Shown in pieces: positions 1 through 8,149 of a DNA stretch of 64,000 bases (its first letter is position 1; each line of letters begins with the position of its first letter). A program made the translations under genes and the position numbers. The DNA is from Crenobacter oryzisoli. Lineage in GTDB: Bacteria > Pseudomonadota > Gammaproteobacteria > Burkholderiales > Chromobacteriaceae. The stretch spans positions 143,389-207,388 of the forward strand of contig NZ_JAUEDK010000003.1 in assembly GCF_030385785.1 (NCBI RefSeq). The letters run 5' to 3'. The notes below the pieces were generated by a model that made no database searches, was not told the origin of the DNA, and saw nothing but the letters and a program-made list of their open reading frames with translations.

Positions 1-593
1 CGGGTCAGCGTATCGGCCAGCGTCTGCACGCGCGGCCAGCCGTCGGCATCGCCGTGACCATCCGGCAGGCGCTGCAGCAGCAGGCCGGCGGCGGTCTCGC
101 CGTCGGCTGCCAGCATCATCCAGGTGTCGAGCTGCTCGGAGCGCTGCATGTAGTGGGACAACATCTCGGCGATGCTGCCGCCCTCGAGCGCCACGATGCC
201 CTGCCACGGATCGTTGCCGTTCTTCGGGTCGAGCGTGATGACAAACATGCCGCCCTCGCCGACCAGGTCGCGCAGGCCCACGTCGGCGACCTCGCCCTCC
301 CACTTGGCGGTGGCACGCACGGTGCGGTCGGCGTTGCACTCGACCACCAGCACCTTCAGCGCACCCTTGCCCTGCAGTTGCAGCACCAGCGTGCCGTCGA
401 ACTTCAGGTTGGCGGCCAACAGTTGACCGGCGGCGAGCAGCTCGCCCAAGGCGTTACGGATGGGCGCCGGGTAATCACGGCGGCTCAGCACTTCCTGCCA
501 GGCCGCATCGAGGCGCACCAGCGCGCCGCGCACCGGCGAGCCATCGAACAGGAAGCGTTGCAGGGTATCGGGGTGTTGGATCTTGTCAGTCAT
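1..593 (-). CDS. hslO: Hsp33 redox-regulated chaperone, 3' end beyond window
   Basis: Hsp33 is a cytosolic holdase chaperone switched on by oxidative unfolding. The minus strand from ATG 593 reads MTDKIQHPDTLQRFLFDGSP, then the family segments DYPAPIRNALGELL, LKFDGTLVLQLQGKG and MQRSEQLDTW, all matching the N-terminal substrate-binding domain. About 197 residues are present. The C-terminal zinc switch (CXC and CXXC) lies off the left edge, so redox activity cannot be checked here. The start codon overlaps the stop of the upstream proteasome-like gene as ATGA, so the two are translationally coupled in one transcript. Confidence 0.95.
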   Translation of the reverse strand, partial: MTDKIQHPDTLQRFLFDGSPVRGALVRLDAAWQEVLSRRDYPAPIRNALGELLAAGQLLAANLKFDGTLVLQLQGKGALKVLVVECNADRTVRATAKWEGEVADVGLRDLVGEGGMFVITLDPKNGNDPWQGIVALEGGSIAEMLSHYMQRSEQLDTWMMLAADGETAAGLLLQRLPDGHGDADGWPRVQTLADTLT

Positions 594-1174
594 GATTTGG
601 ATTCCTCGCTAAGCGTCAGGGCGTAGGATGTCATCGGCAGGCTGGAGCTGACGTCGAACTCGCAGCCGGCCTTCACCCCCAGCTCGGCGAGCTCGAGTGC
701 CGACAAGTCGCTGTCGTAGGCGGCAAACAGCGCGCCCATCGCGAACTTGCGGCCGGAGCCGATCGCCCAAAACCGGGAAAACTCGTACACCTCGCGCATC
801 GGGTAGACGCCGAAAATGCCGTGTGGGTTGGCCATCACCACCATCATCTGGCTAGACTCGTAGGGATCGTCCTCTTCCTCTTCGGGACGCAGGTAGTAGG
901 CGTCCTTCAGCTTGGGATGCAGCTTGCGGAAGGTGTCGAAGATGCCCTGGCGGGTCGCGAAGTCGCTCTTCTTCAGGCCTTTCAGCGCGGTCTGCAGCAC
1001 CAGGTCGTGGGCGGCCGAGCCGGAGATCGCCAGGTGGCTCTGGCCGACCTGGAAGATCTTGTTGTGGAAGCGGTCATAGCCGGCCAACAGTTTGTGGTCG
1101 TCGCCGAACGTGGTCTGGCTGTCGGCGGCGATCGCCACTTCGTTGCCCTTGCGGACCACCACAATGGTCGTCAT
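590..1174 (-). CDS. Betaproteobacterial proteasome homologue (BPH), HslV-like Ntn hydrolase
   Basis: This 194-aa protein belongs to the Ntn-hydrolase/proteasome beta-subunit fold. It opens MTTIVVVRKGNEVAIAADSQ, the same pattern as HslV, where removal of Met1 exposes the catalytic Thr. ADSQTTFGDD and AISGSAAHD match proteasome-like strands. I chose ATG 1174 over the in-frame GTG 1183, because only 1174 puts Thr directly after Met; a GGGTGA lies 5-10 bases upstream. HslV has an HslU ATPase partner, but none is adjacent here. Established knowledge: a separate family, called BPH, occurs in betaproteobacteria. Assigning this protein to BPH rather than HslV rests on its length and the lack of hslU nearby. 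It overlaps hslO by four bases. Confidence 0.82.
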   Translation of the reverse strand: MTTIVVVRKGNEVAIAADSQTTFGDDHKLLAGYDRFHNKIFQVGQSHLAISGSAAHDLVLQTALKGLKKSDFATRQGIFDTFRKLHPKLKDAYYLRPEEEEDDPYESSQMMVVMANPHGIFGVYPMREVYEFSRFWAIGSGRKFAMGALFAAYDSDLSALELAELGVKAGCEFDVSSSLPMTSYALTLSEESKS

Positions 1175-1248
1175 GCGCGTCACCCGATTGAGACAAAGAC
1201 GTTAAGATAGGGACTAGCCTTCGAATTACAAGTTTTGGAGCCGCTCCG

Positions 1249-2046
1249 ATGTGCCAGCTTTTGGGCATGAACTGCAATACCCCGACCGACATCCTGTTCT
1301 CGTTCGAGGGCTTCCACCGCCGCGGCGGTCTGACCGACCACCACGCCGACGGCTGGGGCATCGCCTTCTTCGAGGGCCACGGTGTGCGTATGTTCAACGA
1401 CGACCGACCGTCGGTCGACTCGCCGGTGGCCGAGCTGGTGCGCCGCTACCCGATCAAGTCGGAAAACGTCATCGCCCACATCCGCAAGGCGACGCAGGGC
1501 ACGGTGAACCTGGCCAACGCCCACCCCTTCATCCGCGAAATGTGGGGGTGCTACTGGGTATTCGCCCACAACGGCAACCTGATCGACTACGCCCCGGCCA
1601 AGGGCCAGTACTACCGGCCGGTCGGCGACACCGACTCCGAGGCGGCATTCTGCCAGCTGCTCGAGACGCTGCGCCAGGAGTTCGACGAGCAGCCGGACGA
1701 GGACACCCTGTTCGAACGCATCAACGCCATCGCCACCGAGATCCGCGCTTTCGGTGTGTTCAACTTCATGTTAAGCAACGGCGAGGCGCTGTACGTGCAT
1801 TGCTCGACGCAGCTGCACTACATTGTGCGCCAGGCACCGTTCACCAATGCCCACCTGGTCGACGACGACATCAGCGTGGACTTTTCCACTGTCACCACGC
1901 CGAAGGACCGCGTGGCGGTCATCGCCACCCAGCCGTTGACCGACAACGAGCACTGGACGCCGCTGGCCGCCAACCAGCTGGTGCTGTTCCGCGACGGCGC
2001 GCCGCAACGGATGTCCAACAACCCGGAATTCCGGTTAACATATTAA
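1249..2046 (+). CDS. yafJ: Class II glutamine amidotransferase, YafJ-like
   Basis: This is a 265-aa Ntn hydrolase of the glutamine amidotransferase type II family. Met-Cys2 supplies the N-terminal nucleophile. Family signatures follow in order: HHADGWGIAF near residue 30, IAHIRKATQG near 77, and FAHNGNL near 102, which is the glutamine and oxyanion pocket. DTDSEAAF comes next. No synthase domain is attached, as in E. coli YafJ, so the acceptor substrate is unknown. The start is supported by GGAG eight bases upstream. It is divergent from the proteasome homologue, with 74 bases between the starts. A GC hairpin at 2210-2240 may end its transcript. Confidence 0.9.
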   Translation: MCQLLGMNCNTPTDILFSFEGFHRRGGLTDHHADGWGIAFFEGHGVRMFNDDRPSVDSPVAELVRRYPIKSENVIAHIRKATQGTVNLANAHPFIREMWGCYWVFAHNGNLIDYAPAKGQYYRPVGDTDSEAAFCQLLETLRQEFDEQPDEDTLFERINAIATEIRAFGVFNFMLSNGEALYVHCSTQLHYIVRQAPFTNAHLVDDDISVDFSTVTTPKDRVAVIATQPLTDNEHWTPLAANQLVLFRDGAPQRMSNNPEFRLTY

Positions 2047-2057
2047 ACAGCCACTGA

Positions 2058-2198
2058 GAGCCTGTTTACGATCTTGCGAACGAAGGGTCAGACAAGGCGA
2101 AATGAGGCGAAAAAGCGGAATGTACATGGAGTACATGAGCATTTTGAGCCTCATTTCAACGCAGGATCACCCGAGTACAGCAGATCGTAAACAGGTTC
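2058..2198. repeat. Inverted-repeat element copy 1 (MITE-like, 141 bp)
   Basis: The ends are GAGCCTGTTTACGATCT (2058-2074) and its near-perfect reverse complement at 2182-2198 (16 of 17). TGA flanks both sides (2055-2057 and 2199-2201), which fits a 3-bp TNA target duplication. The inside carries no credible gene. It shares long identical stretches with the copy at 31142-31296. TNA duplications and GAGCCTG-like ends suggest mobilisation by an IS5-family transposase (inference). Confidence 0.75.
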
Positions 2199-2201
2199 TG
2201 A

Positions 2202-2445
2202 CGGCAACCGGCGCCCCTGCCAATCTGAGCAAGGGGCGCCGCCTCCGAAGGAGTCGCCGATGTCGAACCGCTGTTTAATAATCCAAACGCCGCCGCTCGC
2301 TGGCGGTGCTCCTTGCCTGCCGCCTCCCGCCTACTGCGCGGCTCCGCTTCCAGAACGTCCGCGCTGATCGCTCCCTGCCCGCCACATCCTTGCGCGGCGC
2401 CATGCCGGCGTCGCCCGCGCCACCTGCATTGAGCGATACCACACC
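2202..2445. other. Intergenic region with GC hairpin and a possible 35-codon leader ORF
   Basis: GGCGCCCCT (2210-2218) pairs with AGGGGCGCC (2232-2240), but no T-run follows. A short ORF at 2260-2367 starts MSNRCLIIQTPPLAGG and has a perfect AAGGAG seven bases before its ATG. Its Pro/Ala-rich product resembles nothing I know. It could be a leader or a chance match. No other gene is visible before the aminotransferase. Confidence 0.3.
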
Positions 2446-3804
2446 ATGTCCGAGCACCGTATCGACCGTGAGCGCCTTGCCGCGCTCGCTCGCCGCGAAG
2501 CCGAGCGCTTCACCACCACCCACCCCAAGTCGGCCGAGTTGGCCAGCCAGGCCCGCCCACATCTGCTCTCCGGCGTGCCGATGCACTGGATGAGCGACTG
2601 GGGCACGCCATTCTCCCTGTTCGTCAGCAGCGCGGCCGGCAACCGCCTCGTCGACGTCGACGGCCATGAATACCTCGACTTCTGCCTGGGCGACACCGGC
2701 GCGATGTTCGGCCACAGCCCGGCGCCGGTGGCCGCGGCCATCGCCCAGCACGCCACTGGCGGCTACACCACCATGCTGCCCTCGCCCGACGCCGCACGGG
2801 TCGGCGCGCTGCTCGCCGAACGCTTTGGCCTGCCGGTGTGGCAGGTGTGCACCAGCGCCACCGACGCCAACCGCTTCGTGATCCGCTGGGCACGCGCGCT
2901 GACCGACCGTGACAAGATCCTGGTGTTCGACGGCTGCTACCACGGCACCGCCGACGACACGCTGGTGCGGCTGCACGGCGGGGACACCGTGCCGCGCCCG
3001 GGCCTGGTCGGTCAGGTGAACGACCTGGCTGCGCATACCGTAGTCGCCGAATTCAACGACCTTGCCGGCGTCGAGGCACTGCTTGCGCGAGGCGATGTCG
3101 CCGCGGTGCTGACCGAGCCGGCGCTGACCAATATCGGCATGGTGCTGCCCGAGCCGGGCTTCATCGAGGGGCTGCGCGCGTTGACCGAGCGCTACGACAC
3201 GCTACTGATCCTCGACGAGACGCACACGATCAGCGCGGGCTGGGGCGGCTGGAGCGGCGAACTCAGGGTCGTGCCCGACCTGTTGACGCTGGGCAAGCCG
3301 GTGGCCGGCGGGCTGCCGGCGGCGGTGTTCGGCATGAGCCGCGCGGTCGCCGAACGCGCCGAGGCGTTTCTCGCGCAGAAGGAGGCCGGCCACTCCGGCA
3401 TGGGCACCACGCTGTCGGCCAACCTGTTTACGCTGGCTGCGATGCGCGCCAACCTGGAGTCAGTGATGACCCCGAACGCATACGCGACGATGCAGGATAC
3501 CGCCGCCTACCTTGCCGAACGGCTCACTGCACTGTTCGACCAACATCGGCTGCCATGGTGCGTGACGCAGATCGGTGCGCGCTGCGAATTCCAATTCTGC
3601 GCCGAGCGCCCGCGCACCGGTCGAGAGGCTGAGGCGGCGATGGACCACGAGCTCGAAGCGGCGCTGCACCTTTATCTGCTCAACCGTGGCGTGCTGATCA
3701 CCCCGTTCCACAACATGACACTGTGTGCACCGGACACGCGCCGCAGCGACGTCGACCGACTGGTCGACGCGCTCGGAGAGGCGCTCGTCGAACTGGCCGA
3801 TTAG
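2446..3804 (+). CDS. Class III PLP aminotransferase, glutamate-1-semialdehyde aminomutase-like
   Basis: This 452-aa cytosolic PLP enzyme follows the class III aminotransferase layout. YLDFCLGDTGAMFGHSP is near residue 77. CTSATDANRFVIRWARALT is the N-terminal substrate region, and VFDGCYHGTADD follows. LILDETHT near 255 provides the Asp that contacts the pyridine nitrogen. TLGKPVAGGLPAAVFG near 285 holds the Schiff-base lysine. This pattern is shared by GSA aminomutase and many GSA-like transaminases, so the substrate is open. A true HemL is less likely because of the 40-residue N-terminal extension and lack of haem genes nearby. No clear Shine-Dalgarno precedes the ATG. It stands alone on its strand. 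Confidence 0.8.
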   Translation: MSEHRIDRERLAALARREAERFTTTHPKSAELASQARPHLLSGVPMHWMSDWGTPFSLFVSSAAGNRLVDVDGHEYLDFCLGDTGAMFGHSPAPVAAAIAQHATGGYTTMLPSPDAARVGALLAERFGLPVWQVCTSATDANRFVIRWARALTDRDKILVFDGCYHGTADDTLVRLHGGDTVPRPGLVGQVNDLAAHTVVAEFNDLAGVEALLARGDVAAVLTEPALTNIGMVLPEPGFIEGLRALTERYDTLLILDETHTISAGWGGWSGELRVVPDLLTLGKPVAGGLPAAVFGMSRAVAERAEAFLAQKEAGHSGMGTTLSANLFTLAAMRANLESVMTPNAYATMQDTAAYLAERLTALFDQHRLPWCVTQIGARCEFQFCAERPRTGREAEAAMDHELEAALHLYLLNRGVLITPFHNMTLCAPDTRRSDVDRLVDALGEALVELAD

Positions 3805-4207
3805 GCGTTACCGGCAACGCGATGTTTCTGCAAAGCTAGGCCAGGCATAGCCATTCCGCCCTGCGATATTCACCGCTTGAGCGGAGCGGTCCGCAAGGGA
3901 AACGCTACCCAAGTCTTGCCGCAACGGGCGGCGTCGAGCGGCCGCCCTGTTGTGGCAGCAAATGGCCCGCCAACCACGCCTTACCACTTCTTCCACGGCG
4001 GCGTAAGCTGAATCATCGCTTGTGCCCGCCGGTCCCTTCCCCCTCTTGGACCCCGGCACACGCTAGCAGTCATTTCGTCGGCCGGTTATGCGATCAGGCT
4101 AATGCACTGCATATTTTCAATACAATATCTATCAAAAATTGCTCTATCTGTGGTAAAACAATTTAAAAAGCCTAGTGCGCCATCACCATCGTTTTAGGAG
4201 CCTTCTG
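3805..4207. other. Non-coding interval with AT-rich promoter region
   Basis: No believable gene is seen. The first 250 bases have the GC content of the genome and no repeat I recognise. Bases 4095-4190 are markedly AT-rich and contain TACAATATCTATCAAAAATT and similar strings. This is the probable promoter of the exonuclease gene, though I cannot assign -35/-10 boxes with certainty. AGGAG at 4196-4200 is that gene's ribosome-binding site. Confidence 0.5.
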
Positions 4208-4819
4208 ATGTGGCACTCACTACAAAAAAGGTTGGCCGAACGGCGGCTGACCGACCCGCGTTACCACTTCCTGTTTGACGAGCAGCCAGACGAACTGGTC
4301 TGCCTCGACTGCGAAACCTCCAGCCTGAAGGTCCGCGACGCCGAACTGCTGTCGATTGCCGCGGTGCGGATTCACGGTAACGAGCTCCTCACCAGCGAGT
4401 CGTTTCACGTACGGGTGAAGCCGACCCGTGAGCCCGAGGGCGCCAATGACGAGACGCAAAGCACCTCCACACGTGGCATCGATGCGGCGCTCGAGCCGGT
4501 CGAGGCGGTGAAACAACTGCTCGACTTCATCGGCGGCCGCGCGCTGGTCGGCTACTATCTGGAATTCGACGTCGCGGTGCTCAATCGCATCGTCAAGCCG
4601 CTGATCGGCGTCAACCTGCCCAACCGCCAGATTGAGGTATCCGGCCGCTACTACGACTACAAGCTGCAACATAACCCAGGCAGCACCATCGACCTGCGGC
4701 TGAAGACGCTGCTGTCCGACCTGCAGCTCCCGGCCACACTGCCCCAGCACGACGCGCTGAACGATGCGGTGACGGCAGGGATGATTTATCTGGCTCTGAA
4801 GGAACGCGGCTTCGGCTAG
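4208..4819 (+). CDS. DnaQ-like 3'-5' exonuclease (DEDD family)
   Basis: A 203-aa stand-alone exonuclease related to the epsilon proofreading subunit. The three exonuclease motifs are visible: VCLDCETSSL (Exo I, Asp and Glu), GYYLEFDVAVLN (Exo II), and HDALNDAVTAG (Exo III, His and Asp). It hydrolyses DNA or RNA 3' ends with two metals (family knowledge). It is not dnaQ itself, which lies at 55715-56440 in this window. ATG 4208 is chosen because AGGAG sits seven bases before it; the longer reading frame starts with an unlikely MRHHHRF stretch. A strong hairpin terminator follows. Confidence 0.85.
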   Translation: MWHSLQKRLAERRLTDPRYHFLFDEQPDELVCLDCETSSLKVRDAELLSIAAVRIHGNELLTSESFHVRVKPTREPEGANDETQSTSTRGIDAALEPVEAVKQLLDFIGGRALVGYYLEFDVAVLNRIVKPLIGVNLPNRQIEVSGRYYDYKLQHNPGSTIDLRLKTLLSDLQLPATLPQHDALNDAVTAGMIYLALKERGFG

Positions 4820-4850
4820 GCAAGCAGATTCGGTCAACCTTGCTGCAACA

Positions 4851-4877
4851 AAAAGCGCGCCCCAAGGGCGCGCTTTT
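4851..4877. terminator. Bidirectional intrinsic terminator
   Basis: AAAAGCGCGCCC pairs perfectly with GGGCGCGCTTTT around a 3-base loop. It ends the exonuclease gene on the plus strand and the rbs genes on the minus strand. Confidence 0.9.
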
Positions 4878-4897
4878 GCATGTGAGCCGAACGGCGC

Positions 4898-5041
4898 TTA
4901 TTGCTTCACCAGCTCCAGCGGCACCGGGATCGACTTCTCGACCTTCTGGCCGTCGATCAGCTTCTTGGCGGTGTCGACGCCCATCTTTCCGATCAGCGGC
5001 CCGAGTTTCTGGATCAATTTCTGGGTCTGTTTGACCGCCAC
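4898..5041 (-). pseudogene. rbsB: C-terminal remnant of ribose-binding protein RbsB
   Basis: Directly after the rbsA stop, in the same frame, 47 sense codons run to a TAA at 4898. The translation ends GKMGVDTAKKLIDGQKVEKS then IPVPLELVKQ, the typical C-terminus of periplasmic ribose/sugar-binding proteins. No start codon, signal peptide or N-terminal domains exist. The whole permease gene rbsC and most of rbsB are therefore missing, as if a deletion joined the end of rbsA to the end of rbsB. The terminator at 4851-4877 is presumably the original end of the operon. Confidence 0.85.
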
Positions 5042-6538
5042 TTACTGTCCCCCTGTTGCCAAGTGCATGACCGCTTCCTGCGTGGCAGTGGCGGTCGCCA
5101 ATTCGCCGGCAACCCGACCCTCGTGCATCACCACGATGCGGTCGGAGATGCCGAGCACTTCCGGCAGTTCTGATGAAATGACCAGCACCGCCACACCGTC
5201 GGCGGCGAGCTGGTTGATGATGTGATAGATCTCGGCCTTGCCGCCGATGTCGACGCCGCGGGTCGGCTCGTCGAGGATCAGCACGCGCGGCTTCAGTGCC
5301 AGCCACTTCGCGAGCACCACCTTCTGCTGGTTGCCGCCGGACAGCGACTTCACTTCCAGCTCGGCGTCGCGGGTGCGGATCTTCAGCTGCTCGATGAAAC
5401 GCGCGACCAGATGCTTCTCGGCCTTGCCGGCCACCACCCCGCTTCGGCCAACGGTGGGCACCGCCGGCAGCGTGATGTTCTCGCGCACCGACAACTCCAG
5501 CACCAGCCCCTGGCTCTTGCGGTCCTCGGTGACGAAGCCGAGGCCTGCCTCGATCGCCTCGATCGGACTCTTCGCCGCGAACGGTGCGCCGTCCAGCCAC
5601 ACTTGGCCTGCGGTGCGACGGTTCAAGCCGAACAGCGTGCGCGCGACCTCGGTGCGGCCGGCCCCCATCAGCCCGGCGATCGCCACCACTTCGCCGGCGT
5701 GCACGTCGAGGCTGATGCCGTCGATGCGGCTGTCGTCGCACAGCTGTTCCACCTTCAGCCGCACCTCGCCGACGCCGTTGCTGCGCTTCGGGAAGCGCTC
5801 GCCGATCTGGCGGCCCACCATCATGTGCACGATGGTGTCGAGGTCGGTGGTGGCGATGGTCTCGGTGCCGACGAACTCGCCGTCGCGCAGCACCGAGATG
5901 CGGTCGCACAGCGCGAAGATCTCCTCCATGCGGTGCGACACGTAGACGATGCCGACGCCAGCTTCGCGCAGCGAGCGGATCACCGCGAACAGCGCATCGA
6001 TCTCGCGCTCGGTCAGCGCGGCAGTCGGCTCGTCCATGATCAGCACGCGCGCGTCGAGGCTCAGTGCCCGGGCGATCTCGACCATCTGCTGCTGGCCGAT
6101 CGACAGGCTCGCCACCTCGGTGTCCGGGTCGATGGTGCAACCGAGCCGGCCCAGGTATTCGCCGGCGAGTCGACGCATCGCGGCGCGGTCGAGCACGCCA
6201 AAACGGGTCAGCTCGCGGCCGAGAAACAGGTTTTCGGCGACGGTCAGCTCGGGGATCAGGTTGAGTTCCTGGTGGATGATCGCGATGCCGAGCCCCTCGG
6301 CCTGCTTGGGGTTCCTCATCGTCACCGGCCGACCATCGACGCGGATCTCGCCGGCATCGGCGCGGTACAGGCCGGTGAGGATCTTCATCAAAGTCGACTT
6401 GCCAGCGCCGTTCTCGCCCATCAGCGCGTGCACTTCGCCCGCCACCAGCTCGAACGACACGCCGCGCAGCACCGACACCGGGCCGAACGACTTGGCGATG
6501 CCGGTCATCTGGACCAGCGGATTCTGCTGCGCCGCCAT
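5042..6538 (-). CDS. rbsA: Ribose ABC transporter ATP-binding protein RbsA
   Basis: A 498-aa cytoplasmic ATPase with two tandem ABC domains, as usual for sugar importers. The first half has GENGAGKST (Walker A), LSIGQQQMVEIARAL (signature) and VLIMDEPTAAL (Walker B). The second half has the degenerate GLMGAGRTEV Walker A, SLSGGNQQKVVLAKW and VLILDEPTRGVD, which is normal for RbsA. Length matches E. coli RbsA. The start overlaps the rbsD stop as ATGA. Its partners are lost: no rbsC follows and only a tail of rbsB remains. The protein may be made but cannot form a ribose importer from local genes. Confidence 0.95.
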   Translation of the reverse strand: MAAQQNPLVQMTGIAKSFGPVSVLRGVSFELVAGEVHALMGENGAGKSTLMKILTGLYRADAGEIRVDGRPVTMRNPKQAEGLGIAIIHQELNLIPELTVAENLFLGRELTRFGVLDRAAMRRLAGEYLGRLGCTIDPDTEVASLSIGQQQMVEIARALSLDARVLIMDEPTAALTEREIDALFAVIRSLREAGVGIVYVSHRMEEIFALCDRISVLRDGEFVGTETIATTDLDTIVHMMVGRQIGERFPKRSNGVGEVRLKVEQLCDDSRIDGISLDVHAGEVVAIAGLMGAGRTEVARTLFGLNRRTAGQVWLDGAPFAAKSPIEAIEAGLGFVTEDRKSQGLVLELSVRENITLPAVPTVGRSGVVAGKAEKHLVARFIEQLKIRTRDAELEVKSLSGGNQQKVVLAKWLALKPRVLILDEPTRGVDIGGKAEIYHIINQLAADGVAVLVISSELPEVLGISDRIVVMHEGRVAGELATATATQEAVMHLATGGQ

Positions 6539-6932
6539 CAGAAGACCACGCCCGAGTAGAGGATCACGTTGGCGTACGGCGTGGCCTCGCCGGTGCGGAT
6601 CACCGCGCGGGCGTTGCGGGTCAGCGCCTTGAACTGCTCGTGGCTGACCAGCCTCACCGCGATGCCGGCCTGCTGCATGTCGCCCGCGCAGGCGCTGACC
6701 TTGGCGTTATGGCTGTGGATCTCGTCGGCCAGCACCGCGCTCTCCACCTGCATGTCTTGCAGCACCACCTTGAGCACATCGAAGAACGAGGGAATGCCGG
6801 GCGTCAGCGCCAGATCGATGCGCTCGACGCCGTCCGAGATCGGCAGACCGCAGTCGGCGATGACGACGCTGTCGCCGTGGCCGAGCTCGGCCACGGCGAC
6901 AGCTGGGCGTTCAGGGTTCCGTGTTTCTTCAT
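6538..6932 (-). pseudogene. rbsD: D-ribose pyranase RbsD, frameshifted near the N-terminus
   Basis: RbsD interconverts pyranose and furanose ribose. The canonical start MKKHGTLNAQLS is read from ATG 6932, which overlaps the rbsK stop as ATGA. The rest (VAELGHGDSVVIADCGLPIS to ATPYANVILYSGVVF) lies in another frame. Between codons TCG (6899-6897) and GTG (6894-6892) only two bases occur, so one base is missing, probably a G of an original GGCC. The long ORF in the second frame starts with an unrelated N-terminus and is an artefact. This is either a real one-base deletion or a sequencing error. The remainder is intact. Confidence 0.82.
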
Positions 6933-7825
6933 GCGGTCTGCTCTGCGAGGAAGGCGGCGAGTTCATCAGCCGTCGGCATGCCGCCTTGGGCGCCGAAACG
7001 GGTCACCGATAGGGCGGCGGCCGCGGCGGCGGCACGCATCGCCGGCTTCAGCCCCAGTTGCAGATGCGCCGCCAGCGCGGCGTTGTAGGTGTCGCCAGCG
7101 CCGGTGGTATCGACCACGTCGACCTTGAAGCCCGGCTGGTGATAGACGGCGCCCTGGGTATCCACGTGATAGGCGCCGTGCTCGCCACGGGTCATCACCA
7201 CCTTGCCCGGCAGCTGTGCCAACAGGTCCGGGAACGGCGTACCCGGCTGGTTCAGCGCCAGTGCCAGCTCGTGCTCGTTCGGGGTCAACAGCGTGACGCG
7301 CGCCAGCAGCTCGGCCGGCAGCTGCGCCGCCGGGGCCGGGTTGAGGATCAGCGGCACGCCGTGCTTTTCGGCCAGGATGGCGACGGTCCTGACGGTGGCG
7401 AGCGGCACCTCCAGCTGGGTCAGCACCACGTCGGCCGACGCGATATCGGCTTCGGCGGCCTCGACGTCGGCCGGGGTGAGTGCGTGGTTCGCGCCCGGAA
7501 TGACAATGATGGAGTTCTCGCCACCGGCCACGGTGATCAGCGCCACACCGGTGGCCGTGCCTTCAACCGTCTTCACATGGCGCGTCACCACGCCCTCGCG
7601 ATCGAGGCCGTCGACCAGCTCACGGCCGAACGCGTCGTCACCGACCGCGCCGACCATCACCACCTGCGCACCGAGCCGGCTCGCCGCCACCGCCTGGTTG
7701 GCGCCCTTGCCGCCCGGGCAGGTGACGAAACGTTCGCCGCTCAGCGTCTCGCCCGGTTCCGGAAAACGGCTGGCCTGGGCGACCAGATCCATATTGATGC
7801 TACCAACTACCACTACCTTGGGCAT
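6929..7825 (-). CDS. rbsK: Ribokinase
   Basis: Ribokinase phosphorylates D-ribose at O5 in the cytosol. The 298-aa protein shows the PfkB-family motifs: GSINMDLV at the N-terminus, GGKGANQAVAASRLGA near residue 40, and DTTGAGDTYNAALAAHL near 245 with the catalytic Asp. ATG 7825 is chosen over the upstream ORF start because AGGAGGG lies just before it. It is first in an rbsK-rbsD-rbsA transcript with four-base overlaps at each junction. With the transporter broken, ribose could still come from nucleoside turnover, and rpiA elsewhere in the window supplies the next step. Confidence 0.95.
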   Translation of the reverse strand: MPKVVVVGSINMDLVAQASRFPEPGETLSGERFVTCPGGKGANQAVAASRLGAQVVMVGAVGDDAFGRELVDGLDREGVVTRHVKTVEGTATGVALITVAGGENSIIVIPGANHALTPADVEAAEADIASADVVLTQLEVPLATVRTVAILAEKHGVPLILNPAPAAQLPAELLARVTLLTPNEHELALALNQPGTPFPDLLAQLPGKVVMTRGEHGAYHVDTQGAVYHQPGFKVDVVDTTGAGDTYNAALAAHLQLGLKPAMRAAAAAAALSVTRFGAQGGMPTADELAAFLAEQTA

Positions 7826-8149
7826 GGTCCCTCCTGCAGAACCGCCCGCCCCCCGCAAATGCGACGCCGTGACAGCGAGTGATGCTTGTCACGGCGATGG
7901 CTGCGGGGCGCCAAAGGCGATCCCTGCCGAATGGCTACGCATTCGGCACAATATTAGAATGCTCTAAAATAAGACTCTATTGTCCAAGAATCATCACGTC
8001 GACTCAATGCCTGTGCGGGTCGGAAAGACTAACTGCTTGATCAGAAAGGAATCGATCTATAGCCGAATGACTACATTCGACAAAATACAGCCCAAGCCGG
8101 CCATCGGCCGGTTTGGGCCTTGCAGAACTGCGCACTGGCGCAAGCACGA
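7826..8149. other. rbsK promoter region with a palindrome
   Basis: No gene is seen. TTAGAATGCTCTAA at 7954-7967 is a TTAGA-N4-TCTAA palindrome in an AT-rich stretch about 130 bases upstream of rbsK. It could be an operator, but no repressor gene is linked and I cannot name the regulator. The hairpin at 8092-8120 belongs to the gene on the right. Confidence 0.35.
8092..8120 (-). terminator. Hairpin terminator of the 83-aa gene
   Basis: CCCAAGCCGGCC pairs with GGCCGGTTTGGG with one G-T pair. On the minus strand it is followed by TGTATTTTG, which suits termination of the gene ending at 8150. Confidence 0.6.

Noticed and set aside
4611..6559. Long frames on both strands over rbsA
   Set aside because: Arg/Gly-rich shadow translations; only the RbsA frame has Walker motifs.
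6538..6966. RbsD starting at 6966 with MNSPPSSQSRPHEETRN
   Set aside because: The canonical RbsD start lies in another frame and overlaps the rbsK stop, so the long N-terminus is a frameshift artefact.
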